From assembly GCF_000719555.1 (NCBI RefSeq), contig NZ_JOGX01000073.1, forward strand, positions 1-39,986: 39,986 nt of DNA. Direction: 5' to 3'. Shown here in pieces: positions 33,582 to 39,986 of this stretch. A program made the translations under genes and the position numbers. This stretch comes from Streptomyces sp. NRRL F-5727 (GTDB taxonomy: Bacteria; Actinomycetota; Actinomycetes; Streptomycetales; Streptomycetaceae). Each line of letters begins with the position of its first letter. The stretch's first letter is position 1. Under the pieces are notes generated by a model. The model saw nothing but the letters and a program-made list of their open reading frames with translations, was not told the DNA's origin and did no database searches.

Positions 33582-33618
33582 GAACGAGGAGCGTAACGGA
33601 CCCCGATAGGCTGTTCGT
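33582..33618. promoter_or_regulatory. Divergent promoter region, two leaderless genes
   Basis: TAGGCT (33607-33612) lies 6 nt before the TetR ATG at 33619. On the other strand TACGCT lies 8 nt before the ATG at 33581. The -35 of each promoter must lie within or beyond the start region of the other gene. Confidence 0.5.
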
Positions 33619-34338
33619 ATGACGACCGGTGTGCGGCGCAGGATGGGCGTCGAGGAGCGCAAGCAGCAGCTGATCGGGGTGGCCCTCGAACTCTTCAGCA
33701 GCCGCTCCCCCGACGAGGTGTCCATCGACGAGATCGCCGCCGCCGCGGGCATCTCCCGGCCGCTGGTCTACCACTACTTCCCCGGCAAGCAGAGCCTGTA
33801 CGAGGCGGCGCTGCGGCGCGCGGCCGACGAGCTCGCGGCCCGTTTCCTGGAGCCGCCGCAGGGCCCGCTGGGGGCGCGGCTGCTGCGGGTGATGGGCCGG
33901 TTCTTCGACTTCGTCGACGACCACGGGCCGGGCTTCGCGGCGCTGATGCGGGGCGGTCCCGCGGTGGGTTCGTCGACGACCAACGCGATGATCGACGAGG
34001 TGCGGCAGGCCGCGTACGAGCAGATCGTCGCCCACCTCGGGGTGGCGGAGCCGTCGCCGCGGCTCGAACTGGTGGTGCGGTCCTGGGTGTCGCTCGCCGA
34101 GTCGACGGCGCTGCTGTGGCTGGACGGGCGGCGGGTGCCGCGCGCGGAGCTGGAGCAGAAGCTGGTGCACGACTTCGCGGCGCTGACGGCGGTGAGCGCG
34201 GTCTACGACGAGCAGGCGGCGAAGGTGCTGTCGGCGATCCTGGCGGAGGAGCCGGCGGACGGGCCGTTCGCGGAGCTGGTGGGCCGGCTGCTCGAACTGG
34301 CGCCGGCCCCGGCCGTGCCGGATCAGCGCGTGCGGTAG
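33619..34338 (+). CDS. TetR family transcriptional regulator
   Basis: A 239-residue regulator. The N-terminal TetR HTH covers residues about 14-62 (KQQLIGVALELFSSRSPDEV, then DEIAAAAGISRPLVYHYFPG and KQSLYEAALRRAADEL). The C-terminal domain is helical, with HGPGFAALMRGGP in the ligand region. The ATG is preceded by the -10 hexamer TAGGCT and no Shine-Dalgarno. The nearest targets are the divergent membrane gene and possibly the di-iron/reductase operon upstream (inference). Its 3' end overlaps the convergent tautomerase gene by 16 bp. Confidence 0.92.
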   Translation: MTTGVRRRMGVEERKQQLIGVALELFSSRSPDEVSIDEIAAAAGISRPLVYHYFPGKQSLYEAALRRAADELAARFLEPPQGPLGARLLRVMGRFFDFVDDHGPGFAALMRGGPAVGSSTTNAMIDEVRQAAYEQIVAHLGVAEPSPRLELVVRSWVSLAESTALLWLDGRRVPRAELEQKLVHDFAALTAVSAVYDEQAAKVLSAILAEEPADGPFAELVGRLLELAPAPAVPDQRVR

Positions 34339-34655
34339 GAGCTCTCCAGGTCGCGCACCTCGACCGAGAGGTGGGCGCCGTCCACCGCCTTGAGGTGGCG
34401 GGGCAGCAGGTCGAGGACGGCCTCGGCGAGCCGGGCCTTGACCGCGTCGGCGCGGCCGGACAGCAGCGCGATCTCCACGTGCACGACGACGTCGTCCCCG
34501 GCCCCGTCGCCGACGACGGTCTCCTCGACCTCGCGGAAGCGGGTCTTGCAGGCGTCGGGGGTGGTGTCGACCGTCTCGACCACCAGGGCGTGGAGGGCGA
34601 GCGCGAAGCCGCGCCGGTCCAGGGGCGCGGAGTAGTCGACGGTGATCTGCGGCAT
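34323..34655 (-). CDS. 5-carboxymethyl-2-hydroxymuconate isomerase-like tautomerase
   Basis: A 110-residue protein of the CHMI family in the tautomerase superfamily. It begins MPQITVDYSAPLDRRGFALA, so that Pro becomes N-terminal after Met removal, as the catalytic base requires. ARLAEAVLDLLPRHL and LSVEVRDLESSYRTR complete the family pattern. CHMI enzymes act in homoprotocatechuate degradation, but no other gene of that pathway is in the window, so the substrate here is open. A GGAGAG Shine-Dalgarno precedes the ATG at 34655. Its stop lies inside the end of the TetR gene. Confidence 0.88.
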   Translation of the reverse strand: MPQITVDYSAPLDRRGFALALHALVVETVDTTPDACKTRFREVEETVVGDGAGDDVVVHVEIALLSGRADAVKARLAEAVLDLLPRHLKAVDGAHLSVEVRDLESSYRTR

Positions 34656-34701
34656 GACGGTCTCTCCTGGTGGTACGGGATGTCGGGCCACAGCTTCACG
34701 G

Positions 34702-34740
34702 CACGGGCCCCGGCCGCACAAGTGGCGACCGGGGCCCGTG
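34702..34740 (-). terminator. Terminator-like hairpin after the amylopullulanase gene
   Basis: A perfect 12-bp stem (34702-34713 and 34729-34740) with a 15-nt loop. On the minus strand it begins 16 nt after the stop of the large gene and precedes the tautomerase gene. Confidence 0.65.
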
Positions 34741-34756
34741 GCCGGTGGGGGATCCG

Positions 34757-39986
<5,230 letters not shown>

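Overview
The window is high-GC chromosomal DNA from a Streptomyces-type actinomycete. Evidence for this is the very strong G/C third-position bias, frequent GTG starts, many genes whose start codon lies 6-8 nt after a -10 hexamer (leaderless transcription), two types of glutamine synthetase each preceded by a GlnR box, and a homodimeric-type pyruvate dehydrogenase E1. The order sucB - aceE - lipB - lipA - glnA - glnII matches, from memory, the SCO2181-SCO2210 core region of S. coelicolor. No tRNA, rRNA, CRISPR array or complete insertion sequence was seen.

Layout. (1) 1-4.85 kb, central carbon metabolism: the 3' part of a 2-oxoacid dehydrogenase E2 gene (sucB), a GntR/FCD regulator and aceE. 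A perfect palindrome lies between the -35 and -10 of the likely aceE promoter, so the regulator is a good candidate for local control. (2) 5.0-13.7 kb, accessory enzymes and regulators: a WYL regulator tail-to-tail with an SDR, a DUF4240 protein, a second SDR divergent from a TetR regulator with several operator half-sites between them, an acetyltransferase gene whose 3' end looks replaced by foreign sequence, a TIGR01777 epimerase, an FAD-dependent oxidoreductase and an HTH/TPR regulator. (3) 14.0-19.3 kb, lipoate and nitrogen core: lipB and lipA (their product is the cofactor of the E2 encoded at the left edge), a small conserved-looking protein, a DUF4191 membrane protein, an RDD protein and glnA (GSI). 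(4) 19.3-25.0 kb: a small basic protein, an ArsC-like protein, a Gfo/Idh/MocA oxidoreductase, a translationally coupled vWA protein plus Fis-type HTH protein pair of unknown function, and glnII (GSII). (5) 25.1-31.1 kb: a 40-codon possible leader peptide before an orphan winged-helix regulator, a PepSY membrane protein with a second His-containing membrane protein, a tyrosine phosphatase and a large membrane protein whose N-terminus resembles a degenerate ECF sigma factor. (6) 31.2-34.7 kb: a ferritin-like protein with a canonical di-iron ligand pattern overlapping a PDR-type 2Fe-2S reductase, a small membrane protein divergent from a TetR regulator, and a CHMI-like tautomerase. (7) 34.76 kb to the right edge: a very large secreted-type amylopullulanase with two GH13 catalytic domains, its 5' end outside the window.

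The most interesting parts are the vWA + ARPP-like/Fis-HTH operon between the two glutamine synthetases, the di-iron protein/reductase pair, the sigma-like membrane protein, the leader-peptide arrangement before the winged-helix gene, and the disrupted acetyltransferase tail. Functional claims for these are inferences from motifs and context.
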